Source: Streptomyces echinatus
GTDB taxonomy: Bacteria; Actinomycetota; Actinomycetes; Streptomycetales; Streptomycetaceae
Assembly: GCF_014203595.1 (NCBI RefSeq)
Contig: NZ_JACHJK010000004.1
Span: forward strand, 496,001 to 560,000
Length of the DNA: 64,000 nucleotides
Direction: 5' to 3'
Made by a program: the position numbers and the translations under genes. Below, piece by piece: positions 32,822 through 42,811 of this stretch. Under the pieces are notes generated by a model. It did not search any database. It had not been told where the DNA came from and was given only the letters and a program-made list of their open reading frames with translations. Every line of letters starts with the position of its first letter. The first letter of the stretch is position 1.

Positions 32822-35800
32822 TCACCGCCCCGCCGGTACCGCCACTCCCATCACCTCCCGGGCGTGGCGGTCCGGTGTCATGCGCAGCCGCCAGGCCTGC
32901 CAGCCGGCCTCCAGCCGGATCCCCCGCTCCAGCAGCAGCGCGTACGCCGAGACGTAGTCGTCCAGCTTCTCGTCCCGCAGCGGATGCGTGGTCCGGGCCA
33001 GCTGGGCCAGCTCCTCCTGGGCGACCGCCGTGCCCACCTCCACCCCGCCCGGTGCCGCGTACGGCAGGAGGGTGCAGCGCAGGAAGCGGGCCCAGTCCTC
33101 GCCGCGCCGGTCGCCGTAGGAGGCGAACAGGGTGAGCGCCTCGTCGCACAGCGCCAGCGCCTGCTGGGTCCGGGCGTTGCCCGCGTCCACCACGGCCAGC
33201 TCCAGACAGGTCCAGGCCTCGCCGTGGGCGACGCCGATCCGCTGGAAGTCGGCCCGCGCGTCCACCAGCAGCTGACGGGCGAAGCCCGAGTTGCGCAGCG
33301 AACCCGTCTGCGCGGCCCGCTGGTCCCGGGTCGCCCGCGCCGAGTGATGCCGGGCGCAGGCCAGGCCGTACACGTCACGCATCCGGGAGAACATCGTCCG
33401 GGACCGCTCCAGGTCGCGTACCGCCAGGTCCAGCTCGCCGGTCTCCTCCAGCGCCTGCCCCAGGTAGTACAGCGTCCACGCCTCACCGCGCACGTCCTCG
33501 TTGTCCCGGTGCCGGGCGACCGCCTGGCGCAGGGCGTCCACGGCGGCGGAGGGCTCGCCGGCCACCAGCCGGGCCCGGGCCAGCTGGGTCAGTGCCCACG
33601 CCTCCCCGCGGGCGTCGTGCGTCCGGCCGTACCGCTCCAGGGCGGCCCGCAGCTCCGTCTCCGCGCGCGGTACGTCCCCCAGCCGCAGCGCCAGCTGGCC
33701 CAGCTGGAAGTGCGCCCACGCCTCGCCGTGCACCGAGCCGCCCTCGCGGTGCAGCACCAGGGAGCGGGTGAGCAGGTCCTGCGCCTCCGCCAGCCGGGCC
33801 CGGTCCCGCTGGACCGCCGCCAGCGCGTGCATCGTCCACGCCCGGTCCGTCGCCAGCTCCGGCGCGGCCTGCAGGTCCAGGGACTCCTGGAGCTTCGCGG
33901 CGGCCTCGGTGAGGTTGCCCTGGTGGTGCAGCGTGATCCCGAGTGAGGTCAGCGCGCGGGCCGCCCCCGCGTCGTGATGGGCCTCCCGGTACAGGTCGAC
34001 GACCGAGGCCAGCGTGGCGCGCGCCTTGTCCAGCTCACCCAGCTGCCGGGCCGCGATACCGGTACGCCACTGCACCGAGCGCACCAGCAGCCCCTGGTCC
34101 ACCGACTGCGCCAGCTCGCTGATCTCGCCGAGCCGGTACAGGTCGCCGCGCAGCAGGCAGTAGTCGCACAGCGCGCCGAGCAGATTGAGCACCGCCGCCT
34201 GGTCCACTCCCTCCGCGTGCCGCAGGGCCGCCGTGATGAAGCTGGACTCGTCGTCGAGCCAGCGCAGCGCCTCGTCGAGCGAGGGGAAGCCGTGCGAGCC
34301 GAACTGGTTCGACCGCGTCGACATGTTCCCGTCGACCAGGCGCAGCACCGAGTCGGCCAGCTCCGCGTAGTTCACGATCAGCCGCTCCTGCGCCGCAGTG
34401 CGCTCGGCCGGGTCCTCCTCGTCCAGCAGCCGGGCGTGCGCGAAGGCCCGCACCAGATCGTGCAGCCGGTAGCGGCTGCCGCGCACATGGTCGAGCAGCC
34501 CGGCCCGGGCGAGCGCCACCAGATGCCGGGTGGCCTCCGCCTCGTCGGTGGCGAGCAGCGCGGCCGCCGCCGCCGCGCCCAGCGAGGCCCGGCCGGCCAG
34601 GGCGAGCCTGCGCAGCAGCCGGCGCGTGGGCTCCGGCTGGTCGGTGTAGCGCAGCCACAGCGCCCGCTCCACCGGCTCCACCGGGCCGTACGCGCCCAGG
34701 TCCGTGGCCAGCTGCCGCGGTGAGCGCGGGCCGAGCCCGGAGCCCGCGATCCGCAGCGCCAGCGGCAGCCCGCCGCACAGCCGGCGGACCTCGTCGGCGG
34801 AATCGGCGTCGTACGGCCCCGACGTGTCCTCGGCCGTCAGGGTCAGCAGCTCCTCGGCGCCCGCCGTGTCCAGCGCCCGCACCGGCAGCTCGTGCACCCA
34901 GGCCCGCAGGTCCGCGGGAAGGCCGAGGGGCGTCCGGCTGGTCACCAGCACCAGGCTGTCGGACCGCTCCGGGACCAGGGAGCACACCTGCGCCGGGTCC
35001 GAGACGTCGTCCAGCACGATCGTCACCGGCAGACCGGTCAGATGCCGGTGATACAGCTCGCCGAGCCGTTCGACCTGCTGGTCAGGGGAGGAGCGCTCCC
35101 GGAACAGCAGCTGTTCACGGGGCGCGCCCAGCCGGTTCAGCAGGTGCAGCAGGGCGTCCCGGGTGGTCAGTGGTGCCTCCTCGCGGCTGCCGCCGCGCAG
35201 GTCCACCACGACGGCGCCCCTGAAGTGGTCCCGCAGCTCGTGCGCCGCGCGCACGGCGAGCGTGGTCCGGCCGGAGCCGGGCTCGCCGTGCAGCACGACC
35301 ACCGTCGGGCGCGTCTCGGTGGCCGCCCGGGCCGCCTGCGCCCACTGCCTGATCCGCCCCAGCTCCGCCCGGCGTCCCGCGAACGGTCCGTCGGCCTCCG
35401 GCAGATGACCGAAGGACTGCTCCAGCACCGAACGTCTGCGGGCCGCCGCGCTCTTGTCCGTGCCGCGCAGTGCGGGGCCGCCGGTCTTCTTCGCCCCGGT
35501 GGAGGCGCCGATCACCCGCTGCTGGTCGAGGAACGGGCGGATGCCCCGCACCTCCAGCGCGGTCAGCCACTGCAGCCGCAGCTGCTCCGCGCCACCGGGC
35601 TGGCCGGCCGCGCCCGCGCGGTGGTGAACGGCGGGCAGATGCGCGCCGGCCACCTTCACCACGGTGGCCGCGGCACCCACCGCGGCCGCGGTGACGCCCG
35701 CGCCGACGGCCGGTCCGGCACCCGTGCCCAGCGAGAGGTCGGCGACAGCGGCGGCGACGGCGGCGACGGCCGCCACCAGCAGGGCCGTTCCGGCACCGGC

Positions 35801-36025
35801 GCGCGCGTACCGCTGTCCGAAGGTCAGCCGCCCGGCCTCCGCCTCGTCCAGGGCGTGCGTATAGGCCTCGTACTCCTCACCGGCCGCGCCGGCCATCGCG
35901 TCCAGGGCGCCGCGCGCCCGCGACAGCAGCAGCTGACCGTCGATCCGCCCGCCCGAACGCCGTACCTCCTCCTCCACGGCCCGCACCAGCAGCCGCTCGG
36001 CCTCCGCCCGATGGCCGTCCCGCAT
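32822..36025 (-). CDS. Membrane-anchored NB-ARC (STAND) NTPase with C-terminal TPR array
   Basis: A 1067-residue signal-transduction ATPase. Residues 1-75 are a charged helical head, two transmembrane helices follow (about 79-97 and 103-125), then the NB-ARC core with Walker A GEPGSGRTT (247-255), Walker B TIVLDDVSD, sensor LVLVTSRTPLGL and the GLPLAL motif. A winged-helix-like part (LHDLVRAFAHARLL) and about 400 residues of TPRs (GEAWALTQLARARLVAGE-type units) follow. It lacks the SARP or LuxR DNA-binding domain of related Streptomyces regulators, so it probably acts at the membrane through a partner. ATG 36025 follows GGAGGGGGA. Convergent with the mca unit. Confidence 0.9.
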   Translation of the reverse strand: MRDGHRAEAERLLVRAVEEEVRRSGGRIDGQLLLSRARGALDAMAGAAGEEYEAYTHALDEAEAGRLTFGQRYARAGAGTALLVAAVAAVAAAVADLSLGTGAGPAVGAGVTAAAVGAAATVVKVAGAHLPAVHHRAGAAGQPGGAEQLRLQWLTALEVRGIRPFLDQQRVIGASTGAKKTGGPALRGTDKSAAARRRSVLEQSFGHLPEADGPFAGRRAELGRIRQWAQAARAATETRPTVVVLHGEPGSGRTTLAVRAAHELRDHFRGAVVVDLRGGSREEAPLTTRDALLHLLNRLGAPREQLLFRERSSPDQQVERLGELYHRHLTGLPVTIVLDDVSDPAQVCSLVPERSDSLVLVTSRTPLGLPADLRAWVHELPVRALDTAGAEELLTLTAEDTSGPYDADSADEVRRLCGGLPLALRIAGSGLGPRSPRQLATDLGAYGPVEPVERALWLRYTDQPEPTRRLLRRLALAGRASLGAAAAAALLATDEAEATRHLVALARAGLLDHVRGSRYRLHDLVRAFAHARLLDEEDPAERTAAQERLIVNYAELADSVLRLVDGNMSTRSNQFGSHGFPSLDEALRWLDDESSFITAALRHAEGVDQAAVLNLLGALCDYCLLRGDLYRLGEISELAQSVDQGLLVRSVQWRTGIAARQLGELDKARATLASVVDLYREAHHDAGAARALTSLGITLHHQGNLTEAAAKLQESLDLQAAPELATDRAWTMHALAAVQRDRARLAEAQDLLTRSLVLHREGGSVHGEAWAHFQLGQLALRLGDVPRAETELRAALERYGRTHDARGEAWALTQLARARLVAGEPSAAVDALRQAVARHRDNEDVRGEAWTLYYLGQALEETGELDLAVRDLERSRTMFSRMRDVYGLACARHHSARATRDQRAAQTGSLRNSGFARQLLVDARADFQRIGVAHGEAWTCLELAVVDAGNARTQQALALCDEALTLFASYGDRRGEDWARFLRCTLLPYAAPGGVEVGTAVAQEELAQLARTTHPLRDEKLDDYVSAYALLLERGIRLEAGWQAWRLRMTPDRHAREVMGVAVPAGR

Positions 36026-36180
36026 GTCACGTCCCCCTCCGGCGGCAACTCCTTTGCGTACGAGTGTCCTTCGGGAAGGGGCGGCAGCGCGAGGGGCTGA
36101 CGATCGGCGGGATGTGGGAGAAGTGTGGCGACATGCCGAGGACGCGTCGGCGGCGTCCGGCGCCGGCCGGTGCGGCCGGA

Positions 36181-36573
36181 CTACCGGCACTCCGTGCGCC
36201 GGTGTCCCTCGGACAGCGCCACCCCAGCGCAGACACCCGCCACCACCCCCTCCGCCACCGCGCAGGCCAGCGCCTGGAGGAGGGCCGGGCCCGAGTGGGC
36301 GGTGGTTATGTCCAGCCAGGCGTCCAGGACCGCCACCGATGCCGTCGCCGAGGCCGTGAGGCGGGCGCGGGCGTCGCCACGCAGGCCCAGCAGGGCCGTC
36401 GCGGCACAGCCCGTCGCCAGGAGGACGTCCAGGCCGATCCACGCCAGTGACCAGTGGTGGACACGGGCCGTGCCCGGCAGGGTCACCGCCAGCACCGCCA
36501 TCCACGGCACCAGCAGCGCCGCCGACGCCCCCAGCAGAATCAGCGTCCACTTCCGCCACCCGGACATGCCCAT
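36181..36573 (-). CDS. Four-helix membrane protein of unknown function
   Basis: A 130-residue integral membrane protein with four hydrophobic segments (about residues 9-30, 43-63, 70-90 and 97-120) and a charged C-terminus SEGHRRTECR. ATG 36573 or 36567 could be the start. It lies upstream of the NB-ARC gene on the same strand with 155 bases between, so co-transcription is possible. It is divergent from the ArsR-type regulator. Its topology recalls YjcZ/DoxX-like small membrane proteins but no motif supports a family. Confidence 0.75.
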   Translation of the reverse strand: MGMSGWRKWTLILLGASAALLVPWMAVLAVTLPGTARVHHWSLAWIGLDVLLATGCAATALLGLRGDARARLTASATASVAVLDAWLDITTAHSGPALLQALACAVAEGVVAGVCAGVALSEGHRRTECR

Positions 36574-36649
36574 CCCGTGCCCCCGCCCCGTCGTCCGTCG
36601 TCCGTCGTCCCGCGCCCGGCGGTCCGATCCACTGCCATCACCCTAGACC

Positions 36650-36721
36650 GCAGAGAAATCTCTGCAAAGAAAAATCGGCAGATCTCAGGGTCGTCTCAGG
36701 GAGACTCGGGGTCTCTCAGGG
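36650..36721. promoter_or_regulatory. Palindrome and four phased direct repeats in front of the ArsR-type gene
   Basis: GCAGAGA-aa-TCTCTGC (36650-36665) is a perfect 7-base-arm palindrome. Downstream, TCTCAGGG occurs at 36683, 36694 and 36714, with a variant ACTCGGGG at 36704, giving starts 11, 10 and 10 bases apart. The last copy ends 13 bases before the start codon. The arrangement fits an autoregulatory operator plus a second, helically phased binding array. Confidence 0.55.
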
Positions 36722-36734
36722 TTACCGTGACCCC

Positions 36735-37361
36735 ATGACCGACGGCCTGCCCGAGATGACCAGCCTGGAGCGCACCGCTCTCTACAAGTCCCTCGGCAAC
36801 CCCCTGCGCCGCCGGATGCTGGAGTACCTCGGCCGGCACGGCGAGGCGAACTCCACCGTCCTCGCCCGCGAGCTGGGCGAGAGCTCCGGCACCACCAGCT
36901 ACCACCTGCGCAAACTCGCCGAGCAGCGGCTCATCGAGGAGATCCCGGAGAAGTCCGGCGGCCGGGAACGCTGGTGGCGCGTGCTGCCCTTCCGGCACAC
37001 CACGCCCGACCCGGCCGGCATGGCCCCGGAGGAGTACGCGGCGGCCGTGGAACTGGCCAACCTGAAGATCGAGTTCGACTCCGCCCTCTACCGCCGCGCC
37101 CACATGGAGTACCGCGGCCCGGAGGGCTGGTCCCAGGTCCAGCGCCACCAGACCTGGATGACCAGGGAGGAACTGCTCGCCTTCATGCGGGAGTACCACG
37201 CCCTGCTGGACCGGTACAGCCACCCGCGCGAGGAGGCCCCGGAGGACGCACGCTCACTGCTGGTGCGCTTCTACGCCGTCCCCGAGCCCCTGGGGGACCG
37301 GAACGAGGAGCGGAACGCGGACCGGAACGCGGACCGGAACGGCGAACCGGCGGCGGGCTGA
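36735..37361 (+). CDS. ArsR-type winged-helix transcriptional regulator
   Basis: A 208-residue DNA-binding protein. The N-terminal HTH reads [20 protein letters not shown], then [20 protein letters not shown] (recognition helix) and [20 protein letters not shown] (wing). A C-terminal helical domain of about 110 residues, [20 protein letters not shown] and following, is likely for dimerisation or sensing; no metal-binding cysteines are present. The C-terminus is a low-complexity run of [17 protein letters not shown]. It has its own operator-like repeats upstream. The target may be itself and the divergent four-helix membrane protein. Confidence 0.88.
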   Translation: MTDGLPEMTSLERTALYKSLGNPLRRRMLEYLGRHGEANSTVLARELGESSGTTSYHLRKLAEQRLIEEIPEKSGGRERWWRVLPFRHTTPDPAGMAPEEYAAAVELANLKIEFDSALYRRAHMEYRGPEGWSQVQRHQTWMTREELLAFMREYHALLDRYSHPREEAPEDARSLLVRFYAVPEPLGDRNEERNADRNADRNGEPAAG

Positions 37362-37484
37362 CCCCGGCCGGGAAGGCACGCGAGTCGCTGTGGAGGCCCG
37401 TCGGTGTGGCCATCGTGATGCCGGCGTCGACGGCACAGACAGCCATCGACGGCACAGGCAGCAGAAGGACAGACGGGGGAGCAC

Positions 37485-38174
37485 ATGTCCGCGGACAACG
37501 GCGCGTTCACGGGTACGCCGCCGGGACCACAGCCGCCACACCAGCCGCACCAGCCGCGCTGGGCCTGGTGGGTCGTCGGCATCGTGATCCCGCTGGTCGG
37601 AATCATCGTCACCGTCCTGGTGAGCCGGCCGGACTCGTCCGGCGACAAGAGCGTGGCGCAGGCGCCCGCACAGTCCTCCGCCGCGGCCGGCTCCACCGAC
37701 GCGCACCGGTCCTCCGGCACGGACGGGTCCTCCGGCGCGAACCCGGCCGCCGACCAGCCGTCCACGGAGCCGGGCAAGGGCGCCCAGGCGGCGAAGGCGG
37801 CGTTCGGACCCGAGGTCTTCCGGGCCGACACGACCAACTCCGGGTCGTACATCGATTTCGACACGGCCGAGCCGCTCGTGGTGGCCAACTCCACCCCCAA
37901 GGGCGCGGACGTCATCATCAGCGCGTCGACCGGCGGCGCTCCGGACCTGTTCGTGCCGGACTCCCGCATGGCGCTCGCCCCGCCGGCCGGCTCCGGCGCC
38001 GCGCCGACGGCCGAGGAGTGCGCCGAGAGCGTGGAGCGCAACGCCACCTACACCCTGCCGGCGACCCGCGGCGACTTCTGCCTGACGACCACGGAGGGCC
38101 GCACCGTCCACCTCAAGGTCCTCACCGCCCCGCCCGCCGGCCTGGCGAAACTCGAGGTCACCGTCTGGGCCTGA
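37485..38174 (+). CDS. Single-pass membrane protein with extracytoplasmic domain
   Basis: A 229-residue protein with a Pro/His/Gln-rich cytoplasmic N-terminus ([15 protein letters not shown]), one transmembrane helix (about residues 28-47), a Ser/Ala/Gly-rich stalk of about 60 residues, and a C-terminal beta-rich domain of about 115 residues. That domain has two cysteines ([24 protein letters not shown]). It follows the ArsR-type gene by 123 bases on the same strand. ATG 37485 follows GGGGGA. No family recognised; the shape resembles many Streptomyces surface-sensor-like proteins. Confidence 0.8.
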   Translation: MSADNGAFTGTPPGPQPPHQPHQPRWAWWVVGIVIPLVGIIVTVLVSRPDSSGDKSVAQAPAQSSAAAGSTDAHRSSGTDGSSGANPAADQPSTEPGKGAQAAKAAFGPEVFRADTTNSGSYIDFDTAEPLVVANSTPKGADVIISASTGGAPDLFVPDSRMALAPPAGSGAAPTAEECAESVERNATYTLPATRGDFCLTTTEGRTVHLKVLTAPPAGLAKLEVTVWA

Positions 38175-38209
38175 CGTCCGGCGCGCGGCTACTGCGGCAG
38201 GATGGGAAC

Positions 38210-40243
38210 ATGCCGAATCGACTGGCCCATGAGACGTCCCCGTATCTGCTCCAGCACGCCGACAACCCCGTCGACTGGTGGCCGTGGTCGACCGAGGCTT
38301 TCGACGAGGCCCGCAGGGCGAACAAACCCGTGCTGCTGAGCGTCGGGTACAGCAGCTGCCACTGGTGTCACGTCATGGCCCACGAGTCCTTCGAGGACCG
38401 GGCCACCGCCGACTTCCTCAACGAGCACTTCGTCAGCGTCAAGGTCGACCGCGAGGAGCGTCCCGACGTGGACGCCGTCTACATGGAGGCCGTCCAGGCC
38501 GCCACCGGGCAGGGCGGCTGGCCCATGACGGTGTTCCTCACCCCGGACGCGGAGCCCTTCTACTTCGGCACCTACTTCCCGCCCGCCCCGCGCCACGGCA
38601 TGCCCTCCTTCCAGCAGGTCCTGGAGGGCGTCCGGCAGGCGTGGAGCACCCGGCACGACGAGGTCTCCGAGGTCGCCGGGAAGATCGTGCGCGATCTCTC
38701 CCAGCGGGAGATCGTCCGCCAGGCCGCCGAGGCCCCCGGCGAGCAGGACCTGGCGCAGGCCCTGCTCGGGCTCACCCGCGAGTACGACCCGCAGCGCGGC
38801 GGATTCGGCGGCGCGCCCAAGTTCCCGCCGTCCATGGTGCTGGAGTTCCTGCTGCGCCATCACGCGCGCACCGGCGCCGAGGGCGCCCTGCAGATGGCCC
38901 AGGACACCTGTGAGCGGATGGCCCGCGGAGGGCTGTACGACCAGCTCGGCGGCGGGTTCGCCCGGTACTCCGTCGACCGCGACTGGATCGTGCCGCACTT
39001 CGAGAAGATGCTGTACGACAACGCCCTGCTCTGCCGGGTGTACGCCCACCTGTGGCGGGTCACCGGCTCCGACCTCGCCCGGCGGGTCGCGCTGGAGACC
39101 GCCGACTTCATGGTCCGCGAACTGCGCACCCCGGAGGGCGGTTTCGCCTCCGCGCTCGACGCCGACAGCGACGACGGCACCGGCCGGCACGTGGAGGGGG
39201 CGTACTACGTCTGGACGCCCGGACAGCTGCGCGAGGTCCTCGGCGACGACGCCGAACTCGCCGCCCAGTACTTCGGCGTGACGGACGAGGGCACCTTCGA
39301 GCACGGCCAGTCGGTCCTTCAGCTCCCGCAGACGGAAGGCGTGTTCGACGCCGAGAAGATCGCCTCCGTCAGGAGCCGGCTGCTGACCGAGCGGGACGGG
39401 CGGCCCGCACCCGGCCGGGACGACAAGGTCGTCGCCGCCTGGAACGGCCTCGCGATCGCGGCGCTCGCCGAGACCGGCGCCTACTTCGACCGGCCCGACC
39501 TGACCGAGGCCGCCCTCGGCGCCGCCGACCTGCTCGTCCGCGCCCACCTGGACGAACACGGGCGGCTCGCGCGCACCAGCAAGGACGGCCGCGTCGGCCC
39601 CAACGCCGGCGTCCTGGAGGACTACGCCGACGTCGCCGAGGGCTTCCTCGCGCTCGCCTCCGTGACCGGGGAGGGCGTCTGGCTCGACTTCGCCGGACTG
39701 CTCCTCGACCATGTGCTCGCCCGCTTCACCGACCCGGAGGACGGCTCCCTGTACGACACCGCCTCCGACGCCGAGCAGCTCATCCGCCGGCCCCAGGACC
39801 CCACCGACAACGCCGCACCCTCCGGCTGGACCGCCGCGGCCGGCGCGCTGCTGGGTTATGCCGCGCACACCGGCTCCGCGCCGCACCGGACCGCGGCCGA
39901 GCGGGCGCTGGGCGTCGTGAAGACGCTCGGTCCGCGCGTGCCCCGGTTCATCGGCTGGGGCCTCGCCGTCGCCGAGGCACTGCTCGACGGGCCGCGTGAG
40001 GTGGCCGTCGTCGGACCGGCCCTGGAGGACGAGCGGACGGCCGCCCTGCACCGTACGGCCCTTCTGGGCGTCGCCCCGGGCGCGGTCGTCGCCTGCGGCA
40101 CCCCCGGCAGCGACGAGTTCCCGCTCCTCGCCGACCGCACCCTCGTCGACGGCGCACCGACCGCGTACGTCTGCCGCGGCTTCGTCTGCGATCTGCCGGT
40201 GACGGACCCGGCGGCCCTGCGGGCCGGACTGTCGGACTCCTGA
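38210..40243 (+). CDS. Thioredoxin-domain DUF255 protein (YyaL/SSP411 family)
   Basis: A 677-residue protein conserved from bacteria to man. The N-terminal thioredoxin-like domain (residues 1 to about 165) begins [20 protein letters not shown] and has a redox CxxC at Cys50-Cys53 ([10 protein letters not shown]). It is followed by an (alpha/alpha)6 barrel like that of N-acyl-glucosamine 2-epimerases and glycosidases ([36 protein letters not shown]). The molecular role is not established in bacteria. The start ATG 38210 gives the invariant N-terminus, so the long open frame upstream is not part of it. Confidence 0.93.
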   Translation: MPNRLAHETSPYLLQHADNPVDWWPWSTEAFDEARRANKPVLLSVGYSSCHWCHVMAHESFEDRATADFLNEHFVSVKVDREERPDVDAVYMEAVQAATGQGGWPMTVFLTPDAEPFYFGTYFPPAPRHGMPSFQQVLEGVRQAWSTRHDEVSEVAGKIVRDLSQREIVRQAAEAPGEQDLAQALLGLTREYDPQRGGFGGAPKFPPSMVLEFLLRHHARTGAEGALQMAQDTCERMARGGLYDQLGGGFARYSVDRDWIVPHFEKMLYDNALLCRVYAHLWRVTGSDLARRVALETADFMVRELRTPEGGFASALDADSDDGTGRHVEGAYYVWTPGQLREVLGDDAELAAQYFGVTDEGTFEHGQSVLQLPQTEGVFDAEKIASVRSRLLTERDGRPAPGRDDKVVAAWNGLAIAALAETGAYFDRPDLTEAALGAADLLVRAHLDEHGRLARTSKDGRVGPNAGVLEDYADVAEGFLALASVTGEGVWLDFAGLLLDHVLARFTDPEDGSLYDTASDAEQLIRRPQDPTDNAAPSGWTAAAGALLGYAAHTGSAPHRTAAERALGVVKTLGPRVPRFIGWGLAVAEALLDGPREVAVVGPALEDERTAALHRTALLGVAPGAVVACGTPGSDEFPLLADRTLVDGAPTAYVCRGFVCDLPVTDPAALRAGLSDS

Positions 40244-40331
40244 CCGGCCCGCCCGCCCGGTCCGCGCCGACCGGACCGGGCAGGCGGCGGAACCGGGCAG
40301 GCACGCGAGACAGGGCAGGCGGCGGGACGGG

Positions 40332-41549
40332 TCAGCCCAGCGGGTCCGGCACCGCGCCCGGCACCGCCTCCACGGCGCCCGGCACCGCCGCCACCGCGCC
40401 CGGGACGGCCACGGGAGCCGTCGTACGGCCGCGCAGCCGCCGGTACAGCCAGCGGTCCACGACCAGGAAGCGGGCCGTGAAGACGATCGCCATGCCGAGC
40501 GCCGTCGCCGGCAGCGGAGACATGCCCGCGCCCGCGATGAGCAGCGCGGCGAGCGGGATCCGGGCCACCAGATCCGCGTTGCCGACGCCCGCGAAGGTGA
40601 GCAGCCGTAGCGAACGCCGGTGATGGCGCCGCTGGTTGCGGTAGACGAAGGAGTCGATCAGCGCGAAGTTCCACAGCAGCCCGGCCTGGTTGGCGATGAT
40701 CTCGGCCGGTGCGTAGGGCAGTCCGGGAGCCGTCACGGTCAGCAGCCACAGCAGGGCGAGGTTGGGGACGAAGCCGGACAGGCCGACCAGCCCGAACACG
40801 ACCGCGCGGGCCCGTGGATCGGCGGTACGCAGGGTGATGAGGTGCCGCAGGAAGCGCAGCCCCTCCGTCGGCGTGGACTTGGACGTGCCCGCGTGCCGCT
40901 CGCCGAAGGCGTACGGCACCTCGGCGATCCCCCGCGGCCGGCACCGTACCGCCAGTTCCAGCAGGATCTTGTAGCCGAGCGGCTGCAGGCCCTCGTCCTC
41001 GGTGGCCGCCCGGTCCACCGCCGTACGGCGGATGGCGAAGAAGCCGCTCATCGGGTCGGTGAGTCCGCCGAGGGCCCGCGGGAACAGGGCCTTGGCCAGC
41101 AGGGTCGAGGAGCTGGACACCAGCCTGCGGTAACCGCCGGCCAGGCCGCCGCGGTCGCCGCCGGCGGCGTAGCGGGTGGCCACGACCAGTTCGGCGCCCG
41201 TCGCCTCCCCTCGCGCGACCAGCTCGAAGATCAGCTCCGGCGGGTGCTGGAGGTCGGCGTCCATGACGACGATCCAGGGCGCCGAGCCACGGGCGAACCC
41301 CTCCACCACCGCCCCGCCGAGCCCGCCGACGGGCTCCGGCCGGTGGTGCGGGACCACCGGGAAGGGGAAGCGCGCCGCCTCCTTCTCGATCACCGCGCAG
41401 GTGTCGTCGGTGGAGTCGTCGGCGAAGACCACCTCGGCGCGGATGCCGTCCGGGACGGCGGCGGCGATGCGGGTGAGCAGGGCGTGGATGTTGTCCGCTT
41501 CGTCGAACGTCGGGACGACGATCGACACCTGGGCGGGCAGCGCCGTCAC
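40332..41549 (-). CDS. GT2 polyprenyl-phosphate glycosyltransferase fused to a GtrA membrane domain
   Basis: A 405-residue protein. Residues 1 to about 235 form a DPM1-like GT2 domain (VSIVVPTFDEADNIHALLTR; DXD region VMDADLQHPPE; FAIRRTAV). Residues about 250-375 form a four-helix GtrA domain (VFGLVGLSGFVPNLALLWLL; WNFALIDSFVYRNQR). Predicted to make or flip a polyprenyl-phosphate sugar for use outside the membrane, possibly as donor for the GT39-type enzyme across the divergent promoter. The C-terminus carries a tandem VPGAVAA/VPGAVEA/VPGAV repeat. Its GTG start overlaps the stop of the processive GT2 gene as GTGA, so the two are coupled. Confidence 0.88.
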   Translation of the reverse strand: MTALPAQVSIVVPTFDEADNIHALLTRIAAAVPDGIRAEVVFADDSTDDTCAVIEKEAARFPFPVVPHHRPEPVGGLGGAVVEGFARGSAPWIVVMDADLQHPPELIFELVARGEATGAELVVATRYAAGGDRGGLAGGYRRLVSSSSTLLAKALFPRALGGLTDPMSGFFAIRRTAVDRAATEDEGLQPLGYKILLELAVRCRPRGIAEVPYAFGERHAGTSKSTPTEGLRFLRHLITLRTADPRARAVVFGLVGLSGFVPNLALLWLLTVTAPGLPYAPAEIIANQAGLLWNFALIDSFVYRNQRRHHRRSLRLLTFAGVGNADLVARIPLAALLIAGAGMSPLPATALGMAIVFTARFLVVDRWLYRRLRGRTTAPVAVPGAVAAVPGAVEAVPGAVPDPLG

Positions 41550-42811
41550 CGGGCCTCCTGGGGCTGCGGGGGCTGCACGGGCAGATGGGCGCCGACGTGG
41601 GAGGTCAGCTCCCAGTCGTGCCGCCCGGTGTACTCCCGCCACACGGCGCGCAGCGCGGCGGCGGCCAGCACGACCGCGTAGACCGGCCCGCCGGCGATGA
41701 GCTTGACGTAGTGCCGGACGCCGATGCGGAAGCCGTACTCCTTGCCGAAGTCGTGCAGCGCCACGGCCTCGAAGACCACCATGGCGGCCATCGGGATCAT
41801 GGGCAGCCAGGCGAACAGCGAGAACGGCAGCGGCACGCCGCCGATCAGGGCCGCCAGGATGCCGAGCGGGATCATCACGCCGGTCGCGGCCTGCACGAAC
41901 GGGGTGCTCAGCGTGTAGCGGGCGAGCAGCCGCTGGCCGACGCCGGGCAGCCGGCGCCACTCGCCCTTGCGCAGTACCTGGAGGAAGCCCTGGTTCCAGC
42001 GGGTGCGCTGTTTGTAGAGGCCCTTGAGGGAGTCGGGTGTCTCCTCGCGGGTGACCAGCGCGGAGTGGTAGGCGACGACGACCTTGGCGCCGCCGCTGGA
42101 CAGCCGTACGCCCAGATCGCAGTCCTCGGCCAGGCAGTTGCCGTCCCAGCCGCCGGTGGCGCGCAGCAGCTCGGAGCGGACGAAGACGGTGTTGCCGCCG
42201 AGCGGGATGAAGCCCTTGCGCGCGTGCAGGTGCAGCCGGCTGCGGAACCAGAAGAAGTACTCCAGGCAGTTGCGCAGGCTGTACCAGCTGCTCTCGTAGT
42301 TGATCAGCTGTACGCCGCCCTGGACGACGTCGGCGTCCTCGCGCCGGAAGGCGAAGTCGACGTGTTCGAGCAGCTCGGGGTGGACGACGTCCTCGGCGTC
42401 GAAGACCCCGATGACCTGGCCCAGGGCGTGCGGCAGGGCGGTGTTGAGGGCGCGCGGCTTGTTCTTCACCTCGTGGGTGTCGACGACCGTGCGGACCTTC
42501 TCGGGGTGTTCCTGTGCGAGCTGCTCGGCGATGGCGGCGGTGCCCGGGTCGTCGTGGCCGACGATCACCAGGATCTCGTAGGACGGATGGTCGATGCGGA
42601 GCATCTGTTCGACGGTGTGCCGCAGGACGGCCTCCTCGTGCCGGGCCGGGACCAGCAGCGAGAAGGACAGGCCGGGCCTGCCGTCGGGCTCGGCGAACGC
42701 CGTGGACTGCAGTGTCTCCGGGGTGCGCCAGGCATGGAGCATCCACCACAGCGTGACGCCGGCGGCGATCATCAGTACGACCGAATCTATGAACAGGACA
42801 GCGGAGACCAC
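41546..42811 (-). CDS. Processive membrane glycosyltransferase (GT2; cellulose/chitin/hyaluronan-synthase-like)
   Basis: A 421-residue polymerase-type enzyme. It has an N-terminal membrane helix (about residues 4-26) and a GT2 core with KPRALNTAL (119-127), the substrate-binding DAED (138-141), the acceptor-site AED (228-230) and the QxxRW motif as QRTRW (268-272), the signature of processive synthases. Three membrane helices follow. Start GTG 42811 sits behind GAGGGGGG. It resembles Streptomyces CslA, which makes the hyphal-tip glycan, but is shorter. It is coupled to the GT2-GtrA gene and divergent from the GT39-type and oxidase genes. Confidence 0.88.
   Translation of the reverse strand: MVSAVLFIDSVVLMIAAGVTLWWMLHAWRTPETLQSTAFAEPDGRPGLSFSLLVPARHEEAVLRHTVEQMLRIDHPSYEILVIVGHDDPGTAAIAEQLAQEHPEKVRTVVDTHEVKNKPRALNTALPHALGQVIGVFDAEDVVHPELLEHVDFAFRREDADVVQGGVQLINYESSWYSLRNCLEYFFWFRSRLHLHARKGFIPLGGNTVFVRSELLRATGGWDGNCLAEDCDLGVRLSSGGAKVVVAYHSALVTREETPDSLKGLYKQRTRWNQGFLQVLRKGEWRRLPGVGQRLLARYTLSTPFVQAATGVMIPLGILAALIGGVPLPFSLFAWLPMIPMAAMVVFEAVALHDFGKEYGFRIGVRHYVKLIAGGPVYAVVLAAAALRAVWREYTGRHDWELTSHVGAHLPVQPPQPQEAR

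Noticed and set aside
36026..36559. N-terminal extension of the NB-ARC protein beyond ATG 36025
   Set aside because: The extension is Gly/Pro/Ala-rich, overlaps the four-helix membrane-protein gene, and a good ribosome binding site precedes ATG 36025.
36974..38209. Upstream extension of the DUF255 frame through the ArsR and membrane-protein genes
   Set aside because: The invariant family N-terminus starts at ATG 38210, and two well-supported genes occupy the upstream DNA in another frame.
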